From Opitutaceae bacterium (GTDB lineage: Bacteria > Verrucomicrobiota > Verrucomicrobiia > Opitutales > Opitutaceae), in NCBI GenBank assembly GCA_028284235.1, contig JANQSC010000008.1, forward strand, positions 186,001 through 250,000: a stretch of DNA of 64,000 nt. The letters are read 5' to 3'. The notes under the pieces are model-generated. The model searched no databases and was not told the DNA's origin. It saw only the letters and a list, made by a program, of their open reading frames with translations. Shown here one piece after another: positions 14,699-23,078 of the stretch; the stretch's first letter is position 1, and each line of letters opens with the position of its first letter. Position numbers and translations under genes: made by a program.

Positions 14699-17488
14699 CT
14701 ACTCGATCTCGTAGACTTCGACCAGTGCCTCGCCCGTGCCGCCGTCAGCGCCCCGCACGATCGCCGTGTAGGTGGCGTCGGCCGCGAGCGTGATCGAAAG
14801 AGCCGCGTCGGCGCTGCCCGTGTCGAGCGCGAAGGCGCCCACTTGTTCGAACGTGTCCGCGAGCCCAACCGCCCAATCGTCGTTGCCGGCGATGCGAACG
14901 CCGTCGGAGTTGTAGATTTCCAGTACGGGATCGCTCAGCACATCCGGAACATCAAAGTCTTCAAGCTGCGGCCCGACGGCCCGAATGAGCAATCGCTTGG
15001 TTCCGGTTCCGACAATCGTGAATCCCGCGATGAGGACGTCGTCCCCGGTGCCCACGTGGTACCGAGCAGAGAGATTGATGAGTTTCGTGTCCATTCCGTC
15101 CTCGGCGTCGTACGCTTCGACGAGCACCACCCCGGTTTCAGTCCCCGCCGGAACGATCGCTGTCCGCAGCCCTTCGACTGGGTGCATGAGAGCGGCGTCG
15201 GAGCTTCCGTCTTCGTACTCGAACGCCCCGAGCGCCTCGAAGTAGTCGCCTTCCGCGGACGTCCAATCGTCGTTACTGGCGATCATCTCCCCTCCGTTGT
15301 AGAGCGCCACTTGCGGATCTTCGAACCCGTCGAGCCCGAACGCGTCCATGGCCGGACCCGCAGCCCGGACCATAACCATCCGCTCGCCGCCGCTAACTAC
15401 GAATCCAGTAATAAGATTGCGACCGGAAACGAGGTTCGCCCGCACCGACAGATTGTAGAGTCGGCTTTCTCCTGTGACCGAGGGGGTTTCTTCGCCCGCT
15501 CCGAATGGCGACAGCGTGAACACCGGCGACACCGCGACGCCTCCTGCTGCGTTCGGGTCGACCACGTACCAGCGGCCGTACAGGGTTTGACCAACCAGCG
15601 ATGCGTCGTCCGGAAACTCAATTGTCGCGGATCCCCAACCCTCGCTGCCCGAGCCGGCAAGCTCGATCGTCTCGTGGGCGATGGCAGCCGTTTCTGGGAT
15701 TGACGGCCCTTGGCCGGGATCGGAGGTGTCGGTCACCAACACCGCTTCCGCCCCAGCGAGGGACTCGGATACGCCGACCGTGAAATTAGGATTCCCGAGC
15801 AAGGGTGGCTCTATCGCGGTCAACAAAGGAGCGTCCCCGCTCGCTCCGTCCACGCCGCCACCGCTAATCGTGGGCGTCCGAGCGACGCTTTCGGTGTAAA
15901 GCATGGGCCGATCGAACGGCGGAAGCTCGTCCCGCACCCGCGGATCGGTGAAGTCCTCCCGCATAAAGGCTACCAGCGCTTGGCGCTCGTTATTGTTGAG
16001 CCCCAGCCGACGAATGTCGTTGTCCTTGTTGGGAGCGTCGAAGTCGCCGCCCCGATTGTAGAAATCGACGACTTCATCGAGGCTCTCGAAAGCCCCGTCC
16101 ATCATAAACGCTTTCCGTAGGCCGACGTTGCGCAAGTTCGGCGTCTTAATACGTCCCCGGTCATTATTGTTGCCCGTGACCGTGAAGCGTCCGGGATCCT
16201 GGTCCTGCGGACGCACCCCGATATAGTGAAAATCGTTGTCGGCAAGCAGTCCGCGAAAATCGCGGTCGTTGTTGTCCTCGTTGGTATGGCAGTTGTCGCA
16301 ACGGCTCTGCTCGAAGACGCGTCGGCCCAAATCCTTTACGCCCTCGTGGTCATCCATAATCCCCGAGTTCACTCGGTCGAACGCGGTCCGGTCGCCAAAG
16401 AGAGTTCGCTCGTAGGTAGCCACGGCGAATGCGACCCGCGTAGCGGTGATTTCGGGATCGCCGAAAACTTCGTCGAATAGTTCCGGATAGCTGCGCCCGC
16501 CGATCCAGAGCTCCAGGGATTCGGGAATCTGCGGCGACAAGGCGAGCGGTGTCGATGCTTCCAGTTTTGCGATGATGTGCGGCCAAGTCATGCCGACGTG
16601 GGCCATTTCCGCGGTGTTGATCGGGGGGAGAACGACTTGCGCCTCCAGAGCGGCGTCGTCCGCGATTACGGTCGCATTCGTCACCGGATCCACAAACGTC
16701 TCCGAAATACGCCCGTCCCAGGCCATTTCGAGCCCATAGGCGGAGTCGATCATGTCCTTGGCCTTGCGATTGGTGACTTGCGGCTGCAGGCCGAAGAACT
16801 CGCTGAAGTCGTAGGAACCGTCCTCCAGATTGAGCGGGACGCCCGCCGACCCGATTATGTCGTCGCGAGTCCCGAACTCCCCATCGTTGCCGGGGTGCGT
16901 CGCGCTGAGAAGCCCGACCAGCGCTCGCTGGTCGTTTCCGCCCGCCGCAGGCTGGTGGCAAGTCCCGCACGCCATGGTGCTCGTCGCCGACATCTGCTCT
17001 TCCCAGAACAGCGTCTTCCCGAGAAACGCTTTCGCGGCGGTAATCGGGTTTTCCGGCGGTTCCGGCGGCGGAGCGAGCTGCGGAATGCGCCGATCCGGAT
17101 TGAATTGAGGCACGACGCTGTATCCGTGGTCCGAGAGACTCTCTGGCCCGAACCCGAAATCGTTCTCCGCCTGGATCCAGTAGTAGTACGATCCCGCGGT
17201 CGTCTCGAACGCGTCGTCTTCGTCGAAGTAGTATCCCCTCGCGGTAGTTCCTATTTGCGTCGCTGTACCGAAAGAATCGATACTGGACCGGTAGACCCGA
17301 TATTGGGTCGCGTTGCGGACGGCGTCCCACGTTATCCCGATCTTGTCGGCGTAGTCCCCGTCGGACGCGGATACGGACAAGGGAGCGTAGAGCTCGATAT
17401 CCTGTCCGTGCGTGTGATTCACCGACAAGGCGAGAGCCCATAAAAAGGCGCTGACAGCCAGCCGGATCGGCGTGCGTTTTTTGATCAT
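14699..17488 (-). CDS. Large secreted di-heme cytochrome c peroxidase with FN3-like and duplicated C-terminal domains
   Basis: A 929-residue protein, more than twice the usual size for CcpA/MauG-family peroxidases. A signal peptide (residues 1-28, ending HTHGQ) is followed by a fibronectin-III-like domain (about 35-120). The peroxidase part spans about 134-535 and has two c-type heme sites, CGTCH at 174-178 and CDNCH at 397-401, plus TPNLRNVGLRKAFMMDGAF near 445. The last 240 residues hold two related copies of a beta-rich module, each with a (V/L)(M/L)(V/I)RA(A/V)GP strand and an (S/G)NDDW turn about 40 residues later. It is predicted to reduce peroxide, or oxidise another substrate, outside the cytoplasm. 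The extra modules may bind surface or substrate. Confidence 0.88.
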   Translation of the reverse strand: MIKKRTPIRLAVSAFLWALALSVNHTHGQDIELYAPLSVSASDGDYADKIGITWDAVRNATQYRVYRSSIDSFGTATQIGTTARGYYFDEDDAFETTAGSYYYWIQAENDFGFGPESLSDHGYSVVPQFNPDRRIPQLAPPPEPPENPITAAKAFLGKTLFWEEQMSATSTMACGTCHQPAAGGNDQRALVGLLSATHPGNDGEFGTRDDIIGSAGVPLNLEDGSYDFSEFFGLQPQVTNRKAKDMIDSAYGLEMAWDGRISETFVDPVTNATVIADDAALEAQVVLPPINTAEMAHVGMTWPHIIAKLEASTPLALSPQIPESLELWIGGRSYPELFDEVFGDPEITATRVAFAVATYERTLFGDRTAFDRVNSGIMDDHEGVKDLGRRVFEQSRCDNCHTNEDNNDRDFRGLLADNDFHYIGVRPQDQDPGRFTVTGNNNDRGRIKTPNLRNVGLRKAFMMDGAFESLDEVVDFYNRGGDFDAPNKDNDIRRLGLNNNERQALVAFMREDFTDPRVRDELPPFDRPMLYTESVARTPTISGGGVDGASGDAPLLTAIEPPLLGNPNFTVGVSESLAGAEAVLVTDTSDPGQGPSIPETAAIAHETIELAGSGSEGWGSATIEFPDDASLVGQTLYGRWYVVDPNAAGGVAVSPVFTLSPFGAGEETPSVTGESRLYNLSVRANLVSGRNLITGFVVSGGERMVMVRAAGPAMDAFGLDGFEDPQVALYNGGEMIASNDDWTSAEGDYFEALGAFEYEDGSSDAALMHPVEGLRTAIVPAGTETGVVLVEAYDAEDGMDTKLINLSARYHVGTGDDVLIAGFTIVGTGTKRLLIRAVGPQLEDFDVPDVLSDPVLEIYNSDGVRIAGNDDWAVGLADTFEQVGAFALDTGSADAALSITLAADATYTAIVRGADGGTGEALVEVYEIE

Positions 17489-17794
17489 CTATTTCCCTCG
17501 TGTATTTGTTAACGGATTACATCCGCTCTTCGACGATGTCGGTCGCCGAAGAACGAAAAATCTCTCCAATACACACGCAGACTGTCACACGATTGTTCAA
17601 ATCGCCCGGCCGGGGAGTTCGCAATTTTTTTGAGGATGCGGGGATTCCCAGACCAGAAGCCTCGGGGTCTTCGAAGGAGCGCGACATCACCCGCGCTCGC
17701 TCTCAACTTCGCGACACAATCTGATCAACGTATGCCCCCTAATACTCCAACATGACGCTTTACGGATTCAGAATTTGTCGATAAACCGCTCCCC
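17489..17794. other. 306-bp divergent intergenic region
   Basis: It separates the peroxidase (-) from the S41 peptidase (+), so promoters in both directions are expected. I found no hexamer pair of good quality, no palindrome and no convincing small gene. The short frames here (17500-17724 +, 17509-17706 -) have no start signal or recognisable sequence. Confidence 0.4.
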
Positions 17795-19135
17795 ATGTTC
17801 GCGAAATGGGTACTTGCGCTCAGATCTACAATGGGAATTTCGCTCCGCTCGTTGCGAGCGTTTCTATTGTTCGGCTGCGTGGCGGTTTCTTTGAGCGCGT
17901 CTTCCTTTGGCGCGAGCGTTCGCGAGACGGTTTTCGAAGCGGTTTGGGGCGAGATCAACGCGAATTACTATGACCCCGAGTTCGGAGGGAAGGACTGGGA
18001 GGCGACTGGCGAACGTTACCGAGAACGAATGAGCACGGTTGCGGACGAAGCCGAATTCACCCGATTGCTCTCGGACTTGGTGCAAGAGCTGGGGGAATCC
18101 CATTTCTCCATTACCTCGCCCTCTTACAACGCGGTCGTCGCGAATCCCTGGGGCGGTGGGGACACGGGAATTCGGGTGACGCTTGTCGAGGGTCGGGCGT
18201 TCGTCCATCGCGTTCGCCCCGGAAGCCCGGCGGAGTCGGCGGGTTTGGAAGCCGGTTGGGAACTCGTTTCAGTCGCGGGAGAGGTTATCTCGGAACTGCG
18301 TCGATCGATTGCGGATTCAGGCGTATTCGAAAATATGGTACCGTTCTATTTAAAGACGGCGATTGAATCGCGACTGCATGGTCGTCCCGGCGAAAAAGTG
18401 GAGGTCAAGGTGAAGCGCAGCCGGTTCGCGACTTCAAAGTCAATGACGCTCGAACGGGTCCCGTACGAGGGGCTGATGTCCGAAGCCATCGGAAACCTCT
18501 CTCCAACGCCGATGGAGCTGGAGACCTCGCTGGGCGACGACGGAGTGGCTCGACTGCGTTTCACCGTTTGGGTGCCCAGTGTGATGGGTAAAGTTCGCGC
18601 ATTTATCAAGTCGCTGCCTTCGCAAACGCGTGGACTAGTCATCGACGTTCGCGGCAATCCGGGTGGTATTGGATTAATGGCGACAGGTTTGGCGGGAATG
18701 CTCGTGGAAGAACCGTATCGCATGGGCGCGATGCAACTCAGGCGCGGGCATCTCAACTTCAACGTGTTTCCGCAAAAAGGGGCGTTCTTGGGGCCGGTCG
18801 CGGTCTTGGTCGACTCCAACTCGATTTCAACAAGCGAGATCTTCGCTGCCGCCATCCAGGAAACGAGTCGCGGTCGCGTGTTCGGAACGCGGAGCGCGGG
18901 AGCGGCTTTGCCTTCGGCCATAAAGAAATTGCCGAACGGCTATTTCTTGCAGATGGCGATCGCTGACTATGAGACGACCGGCGGAGAGCGAATCGAAGGT
19001 CGAGGACTGGCGCCGGACGTGGAAGTAGCGTTGTCACCATCGGATTTGCTCAAAGGCCGCGACTCCGTCGAGGAGGCCGCCCGAAAATGGATCTTGCGGG
19101 AGCGCGCGGATGCTCCAATAAAGAGCGTTCCATGA
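17795..19135 (+). CDS. S41-family peptidase (PDZ plus tail-specific protease fold), IRBP-like subgroup
   Basis: A 446-residue exported protein. The hydrophobic signal (SLRAFLLFGCVAVSLSASSF) sits behind a second ATG at 17831, which is an equally good or better start. An N-terminal helical domain and a PDZ domain (GIRVTLVEGRAFVHRVRPGS, about 125-210) precede the TSPc domain with GLVIDVRGNPGG near 283. The catalytic Ser is in NSISTSEIF near 350. At the place of the partner Lys of CtpA/Prc (25 residues on) the sequence GTRSAGAA has Ala, as in the IRBP-like subgroup, so a classical Ser-Lys dyad is not present. The TGA overlaps the ATG of the next gene, showing coupling. Confidence 0.85.
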   Translation: MFAKWVLALRSTMGISLRSLRAFLLFGCVAVSLSASSFGASVRETVFEAVWGEINANYYDPEFGGKDWEATGERYRERMSTVADEAEFTRLLSDLVQELGESHFSITSPSYNAVVANPWGGGDTGIRVTLVEGRAFVHRVRPGSPAESAGLEAGWELVSVAGEVISELRRSIADSGVFENMVPFYLKTAIESRLHGRPGEKVEVKVKRSRFATSKSMTLERVPYEGLMSEAIGNLSPTPMELETSLGDDGVARLRFTVWVPSVMGKVRAFIKSLPSQTRGLVIDVRGNPGGIGLMATGLAGMLVEEPYRMGAMQLRRGHLNFNVFPQKGAFLGPVAVLVDSNSISTSEIFAAAIQETSRGRVFGTRSAGAALPSAIKKLPNGYFLQMAIADYETTGGERIEGRGLAPDVEVALSPSDLLKGRDSVEEAARKWILRERADAPIKSVP

Positions 19136-19866
19136 ACTCGAATCGTCGATTCCTTGTTGTGTGCTCTCTCGCGGTGTTGGTTTTGGGAGGCTCTGTCGAA
19201 ACGCTCGCTCAAATTGAAGCGGATGCCCAAAAGGTCTTTGATCGCTACGCAGAGGCCCTCGGCGGGAGGGAAGCGTACGCGGACATTGAAACAGCGAAGC
19301 TGGGATACTCCATGGAGATTCCCGCCGCCGGATTTAAGATGGAGGGCGTGGGGACTTTCAAGCGGCCGAACCTGTCGGTCTTCGACGGGGAAGTAGTCGG
19401 CCTGGGACCGATTAAAAAGGGCTACGACGGCGAAACCGGCTGGTCGGTCGATGTCATCCAAGGAGCCCGCGAGCTGCAGGGCGTCGAACTGGAGAAGTTC
19501 GTCGACGAATCGGATCCGGAGCGCGAGCTCAACTTGGGCGACCGGTACTCGTCGGCCAAGCTCGCCGCGAAAAGCCCCGAAGGCTGGGTGGTTGTCGAAT
19601 GCGTCACCCGCATTGATGGCCAGCCAGAGACGCTGTATTTCGACCCCGAATCCGGCCTCATGCAAAAAAGAGACTACATCGAGAACATGGGCGAGCAGGG
19701 TCAAGTGCCAGTCTCCTCTCGGATCGTCTCCTACGAGAAGATGGGCGGGTTTCTCATGCAGGCGCTTATCGAAGCGGATATGATGGGGATGAACTCGATC
19801 GTCCGCATCACCGACTTCGAAGCGAATGTCCCGGTCGACGAAGCGATTTTCAAGATGCCGGAGTGA
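19132..19866 (+). CDS. Exported LolA-like outer-membrane lipoprotein-sorting family protein
   Basis: The ATG at 19132 overlaps the stop of the S41 gene (ATGA) and is preceded by AAAGAG, so I use it instead of the longer in-frame opening. The 244-residue product has a signal peptide (RRFLVVCSLAVLVLGGSVETLAQ). A beta-rich body follows with GGREAYADIETAKLGYSMEI, a pattern typical for proteins annotated as outer membrane lipoprotein-sorting proteins, and the ending FEANVPVDEAIFKMPE is usual in this family. It probably binds lipid or lipoprotein acyl chains in the periplasm. Coupling to the peptidase suggests a joint envelope role, but a specific client cannot be named. Confidence 0.7.
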   Translation: MNSNRRFLVVCSLAVLVLGGSVETLAQIEADAQKVFDRYAEALGGREAYADIETAKLGYSMEIPAAGFKMEGVGTFKRPNLSVFDGEVVGLGPIKKGYDGETGWSVDVIQGARELQGVELEKFVDESDPERELNLGDRYSSAKLAAKSPEGWVVVECVTRIDGQPETLYFDPESGLMQKRDYIENMGEQGQVPVSSRIVSYEKMGGFLMQALIEADMMGMNSIVRITDFEANVPVDEAIFKMPE

Positions 19867-19954
19867 CGTTTCCTCTGGAAATGTCCTTTACCCCGCTTAG
19901 CCTGGTCCACAGTCTCAAATGTGTCTAGTAAGTCGGTACTGCAACAATTCTTAT

Positions 19955-20032
19955 GTAGGGCCTTCTCTTGCGAAGCGCCGCGTAGGTTGGATCTTATTTT
20001 CAGCCGCGGCATGGCGCAAGCGCCAGCCCTAC
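19955..20032 (+). repeat. REP-like palindromic repeat, family A copy 1
   Basis: A 78-base imperfect inverted repeat bounded by GTAGGG and CCCTAC. The left half has CTTGCGAAGCGCCGCG and the right half GGCATGGCGCAAGCGCCAGC. Similar copies occur near 20.65, 24.31, 42.45 and 49.60 kb. Each half could itself fold into a hairpin. Confidence 0.85.
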
Positions 20033-20091
20033 GGATTCGACTCATTGATCAATCTCTCAGCCGCTTGAATCTCAATCAACCCAACAGCCTT

Positions 20092-20520
20092 ATGAAAAGC
20101 ACTCTGTCTCTCTTGATTCTCTCCCTTTTCCTTTCGCCGGTTTTCGCGGCGGACGCCCTCCCCAAAACGCCGTCGCCCGAAGGCGCTCGCGTGTACATCA
20201 TCTCCCCCAAGGATGGGGCGACCGTTAAGTCGCCGGTTCGCGTTCGCTTCGGTCTTGTCGGCATGGGTGTCGCTCCCGCGGGTGTGGATTTTCCGAATAC
20301 GGGCCACCATCATCTGATTATTGACTTGGACGAGTTGCCGAGCATGGATTTGCCGCTTCCCGCCACCGAAAACGTGGTGCATTTCGGGTTAGGCCAAACC
20401 GAAGCCAAAATCGAGCTCTCGCCTGGAGAGCATACCTTGCAGCTCGTATTGGGAGATAAAATACACCTTCCCCATTCGCCGCCCGTGATCTCAAAGAAGA
20501 TCACGATCACGGTCGAATAA
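20092..20520 (+). CDS. DUF4399 periplasmic protein
   Basis: The ATG at 20092 starts a 142-residue protein with a clean signal peptide (KSTLSLLILSLFLSPVFA). The mature part has ARVYIISPKDGATVKSPVRV, GLVGMGVAPAGVDFPNTGHH and HHLIIDLDELP, which is the signature of the DUF4399 family. It ends with HTLQLVLGDKIHLPHSPPVI. The conserved histidines (GHHHL, HLPH) hint at metal or small-ligand binding, but the family has no established function. It stands alone between two palindromic repeats. The upstream in-frame opening reads through repeat A1 and is not a real N-terminus. Confidence 0.85.
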   Translation: MKSTLSLLILSLFLSPVFAADALPKTPSPEGARVYIISPKDGATVKSPVRVRFGLVGMGVAPAGVDFPNTGHHHLIIDLDELPSMDLPLPATENVVHFGLGQTEAKIELSPGEHTLQLVLGDKIHLPHSPPVISKKITITVE

Positions 20521-20615
20521 ACGCGCTTGGCATTTCGCCCGGAGTCGTTTTGGGTGCTTTCCGGTTGCGGGACTCCTCCCGCAGCCGAGCGTCTCGGCGC
20601 TGCTCCTTCTTCTTA

Positions 20616-20755
20616 GAGAGTGTCTAGTTATTCGGAACTATGTAATTTCTTTCGTAGGGCCTTCGCTTGTGAAGCGCCGCGTTGGTTGAATCTGATTTTC
20701 AGCCGTGGCATGGCGCAAGCGCCAGCCCTACGTTTTCGATTTTACAGACACTCTC
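20616..20755 (+). repeat. REP-like palindromic repeat, family A copy 2, with outer inverted repeat
   Basis: The family A core is at 20654-20731 (GTAGGGCCTTCGCTTGTGAA to GCGCAAGCGCCAGCCCTAC). Unlike the other copies, it is framed by a perfect 10-base inverted repeat, GAGAGTGTCT at 20616-20625 and AGACACTCTC at 20746-20755. The whole therefore looks like a small element with its own termini. No target duplication is evident. Confidence 0.8.
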
Positions 20756-20777
20756 CTAACCTCAAAACCCGCAATTT

Positions 20778-21929
20778 ATGGAATCTGACTCTCTAAATCC
20801 GGAGGCCGATCCCGCCGCCTCTTCAACCCCGCCCGCCCCGAAAGTCGAACCCGTGCCGATCGCGTTTACCTTCACAGGGAAGGCGGGCGAGTTCTTCCGC
20901 ATCTGGATCGTCAACATGCTCCTCACGATCGTGACGATCGGGTTCTACTGGCCTTGGGCGACCGTCCGGACGCGGCGCTACTTCTACGCCAACACGCAGT
21001 TGGACGGGCACGCCTTCGATTATTTGGCCAAGCCGCTCAGCCTGCTCATCGGGTACGTACTGGTCCAGATCGTGGTGATCACCTTCTATGCGATGCCTTA
21101 TTTCATGAGCTCTTCTCCGGAGATGCTGATTCTCATCCTCTATGGCTCGATATTCGCAGGCTACATTTTGTTTTTCCCGTGGCTGGTCTACAAAACGCTG
21201 AGATTCCGGGCCAAAAATACGATGTATCGAAATGTTCGATTCAAGTTTGGAGGCTCCCTGGGGGATTCGTATATCACGTTCGCCGCCTGGGCCTTTCTGG
21301 TGCCGCTGACCTTCGGCTTGATTATTCCTTACTGGGAGATGCGCAAAAAAGAATACGCGCTGAGCAACCTCCTTTTCGGCAAGACCCAGTTCGGCTTCAA
21401 ACCGCAAGCGGGCGAGTACTACAAGTACTACTTGATCTTCATGGCTATCGGGATGGCGGTTTATATCGTGTTCACAATTGTGATATTTGTCTTGATCGCC
21501 TTTGCAGGTTTTGGCGCGAGCGAACTCGGTGGAACAGGCGAGATTTTCATTTCGATTTTGATCGCGGTCGTTTTTGCAATCGGTTACGCGGCTCTTATCG
21601 CTGCGCTGATAGCAATCCAGAAAGGGATTTGGCTGTATATCTACAATTATAACCTGTCGGTTTTGTCGCTGGGTCCCCTAAGGTTCGAATCGAGGATGGT
21701 CTTCAAAGAATACGTCCTCTTGGCGATCGGAAACATGTTCGCAACCCTCTTCTCGCTTGGCCTGCTCTATCCTTGGGCCAAGGTCCGGATAACTAAATAC
21801 CAGCTCGAGAACGCCCTCGTCATTGCTCCGGGTGGTGATCTCGGGGAATACTTCGAAGCGGAGATCGAGGAAGAAGGCGCATTGGGCGAAGCGGCGACCG
21901 ACGTGTTCGACTTCGATATCGGACTGTGA
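20778..21929 (+). CDS. DUF898 (YjgN-like) polytopic inner-membrane protein
   Basis: A 383-residue protein with a proline-rich cytoplasmic N-terminus and about six to eight membrane helices. FTGKAGEFFRIWIVNMLLTI followed by GFYWPWATVRTRRYFYANT is the DUF898 hallmark, and it recurs near the C-terminus (GNMFATLFSLGLLYPWAKVR), so the two halves look duplicated. The function of the family is unknown. Its last codons overlap the GTG start of an M48 peptidase gene, a pairing that suggests both act together in membrane-protein quality control (inference). Confidence 0.88.
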   Translation: MESDSLNPEADPAASSTPPAPKVEPVPIAFTFTGKAGEFFRIWIVNMLLTIVTIGFYWPWATVRTRRYFYANTQLDGHAFDYLAKPLSLLIGYVLVQIVVITFYAMPYFMSSSPEMLILILYGSIFAGYILFFPWLVYKTLRFRAKNTMYRNVRFKFGGSLGDSYITFAAWAFLVPLTFGLIIPYWEMRKKEYALSNLLFGKTQFGFKPQAGEYYKYYLIFMAIGMAVYIVFTIVIFVLIAFAGFGASELGGTGEIFISILIAVVFAIGYAALIAALIAIQKGIWLYIYNYNLSVLSLGPLRFESRMVFKEYVLLAIGNMFATLFSLGLLYPWAKVRITKYQLENALVIAPGGDLGEYFEAEIEEEGALGEAATDVFDFDIGL

Positions 21930-22972
21930 CCGAACTGGAGGGAGTTTTGTACCGATCCGGATCGTCCCACGCGTACGCGGCGGACGTCGCCATCTCTGAA
22001 AACGGAACCTTCACCATCCAGGCGGAAGGCGCTGTAAAATCGTATACGCGTGCCGAATACACAATCGAGCCGAGGCTTGGAGCCACGCGACGCGTCGTAC
22101 AGTTTTCCGACGGCGTGCGGCTCGAGTTGGAGAGTAGCGCGTCGTTCAACGCCTTTGAGGACCGACTGCCTTCCGGAAAGACCTTCCGCCTCGTCGACTG
22201 GCTGGAAGCCCGTTGGCCGGCCGCGCTCGCGAGCATTGTCGGAGTGCTGGTCTTCATTTTCCTCTTCATTGAGTTCGGAATTCCCGTGGTGGCGGAGTCA
22301 GTCGCCCACCGAGTGCCCCAAAGCGTGAGGCGGTCGCTTTCAGAGAGCAGTCTCGACACCATTGTGAGCTACGGTTCGATGGAGGAAAGCTACTCGATGA
22401 AAATGAATACCGCGGGAAACGCGGCCTTCGACCGCGCCTTGGGATTGCTGGACGGCTCTCTCAATCCGGATTTCGAATACGAACTCCGTCTGTTCAAGGC
22501 CCCCTACATCGGCCCCAACGCGTTCGCCCTCCCGTCCGGCCTGATCATCGCGACCGAAGAATTCATCGAACTGTGCGAGAACGAGGAGCAAATGGTCGCG
22601 GTTTTCCTACACGAGATCGCCCATGTGGAGGAGCAGCACGGATTGCGGGCCTTGATCCAGGATGCGGGGCTCGTTCTTATTCTATCGCTAGCTTTGGGCG
22701 ACGTGTCCTCATTGGGCGGGTTCGCGGCGTCCTTGCCCGCGCTAGCCCTTGAGTCGCGCTATTCGCAGAATTTCGAGAAGGAGGCCGACTTGTTCGCCGG
22801 GCGAGTGTTGGAGGAAAGCGGGATCGGGGCGGAGGCCATGACGGATATTCTCATCCTCCTCCACGAAGGAGTGCCGGACATCGACTTAGTCCAGTTCTTC
22901 TCGACTCACCCCGGCCTGGAAGAGCGGGTGAACGCGCTCGAGGCGTTGAGCGACTCCGAATCGGAGGAGTAA
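21926..22972 (+). CDS. M48-family zinc metallopeptidase, membrane-anchored
   Basis: A 348-residue protein starting with GTG at 21926, overlapping the DUF898 stop by four bases. Residues 1-80 form a small beta-rich domain, a membrane helix lies near residues 92-118 (PAALASIVGVLVFIFLFIEF), and the peptidase domain follows. The zinc site is HEIAH near residue 228 (VAVFLHEIAHVEEQHGL), with the third ligand in EKEADLFAG near 284. GLIIATEEFIELCENEEQ precedes it, as in HtpX/Oma1/BepA-like enzymes. It probably cleaves misfolded envelope proteins. It lacks a recognisable TPR region. Confidence 0.88.
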   Translation: MTELEGVLYRSGSSHAYAADVAISENGTFTIQAEGAVKSYTRAEYTIEPRLGATRRVVQFSDGVRLELESSASFNAFEDRLPSGKTFRLVDWLEARWPAALASIVGVLVFIFLFIEFGIPVVAESVAHRVPQSVRRSLSESSLDTIVSYGSMEESYSMKMNTAGNAAFDRALGLLDGSLNPDFEYELRLFKAPYIGPNAFALPSGLIIATEEFIELCENEEQMVAVFLHEIAHVEEQHGLRALIQDAGLVLILSLALGDVSSLGGFAASLPALALESRYSQNFEKEADLFAGRVLEESGIGAEAMTDILILLHEGVPDIDLVQFFSTHPGLEERVNALEALSDSESEE

Positions 22973-23078
22973 TCCGGGAGCTTGTATTTCGCGAGGAAAC
23001 CGTCTAGCGCTACCGGTTCTTTGGGGCCGTACCCGACGGGTCGCCCGAAAAACCAGATTTTTAGACCACTACACTACT

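Noticed and set aside
14843..17443. Several 280-360 codon frames in other frames or antisense within the peroxidase gene
   Set aside because: The minus-strand frame from 17488 has the signal peptide, both heme motifs and conserved modules. The others are shadows of GC-rich sequence.
17500..17724. 74-codon frame between the peroxidase and the S41 peptidase
   Set aside because: No start signal, no family resemblance, and located in a region expected to hold divergent promoters.
19087..19131. Upstream extension of the LolA-like protein
   Set aside because: The 15 codons before the ATG at 19132 overlap the S41 gene and spoil the signal peptide. The ATGA overlap gives a natural start.
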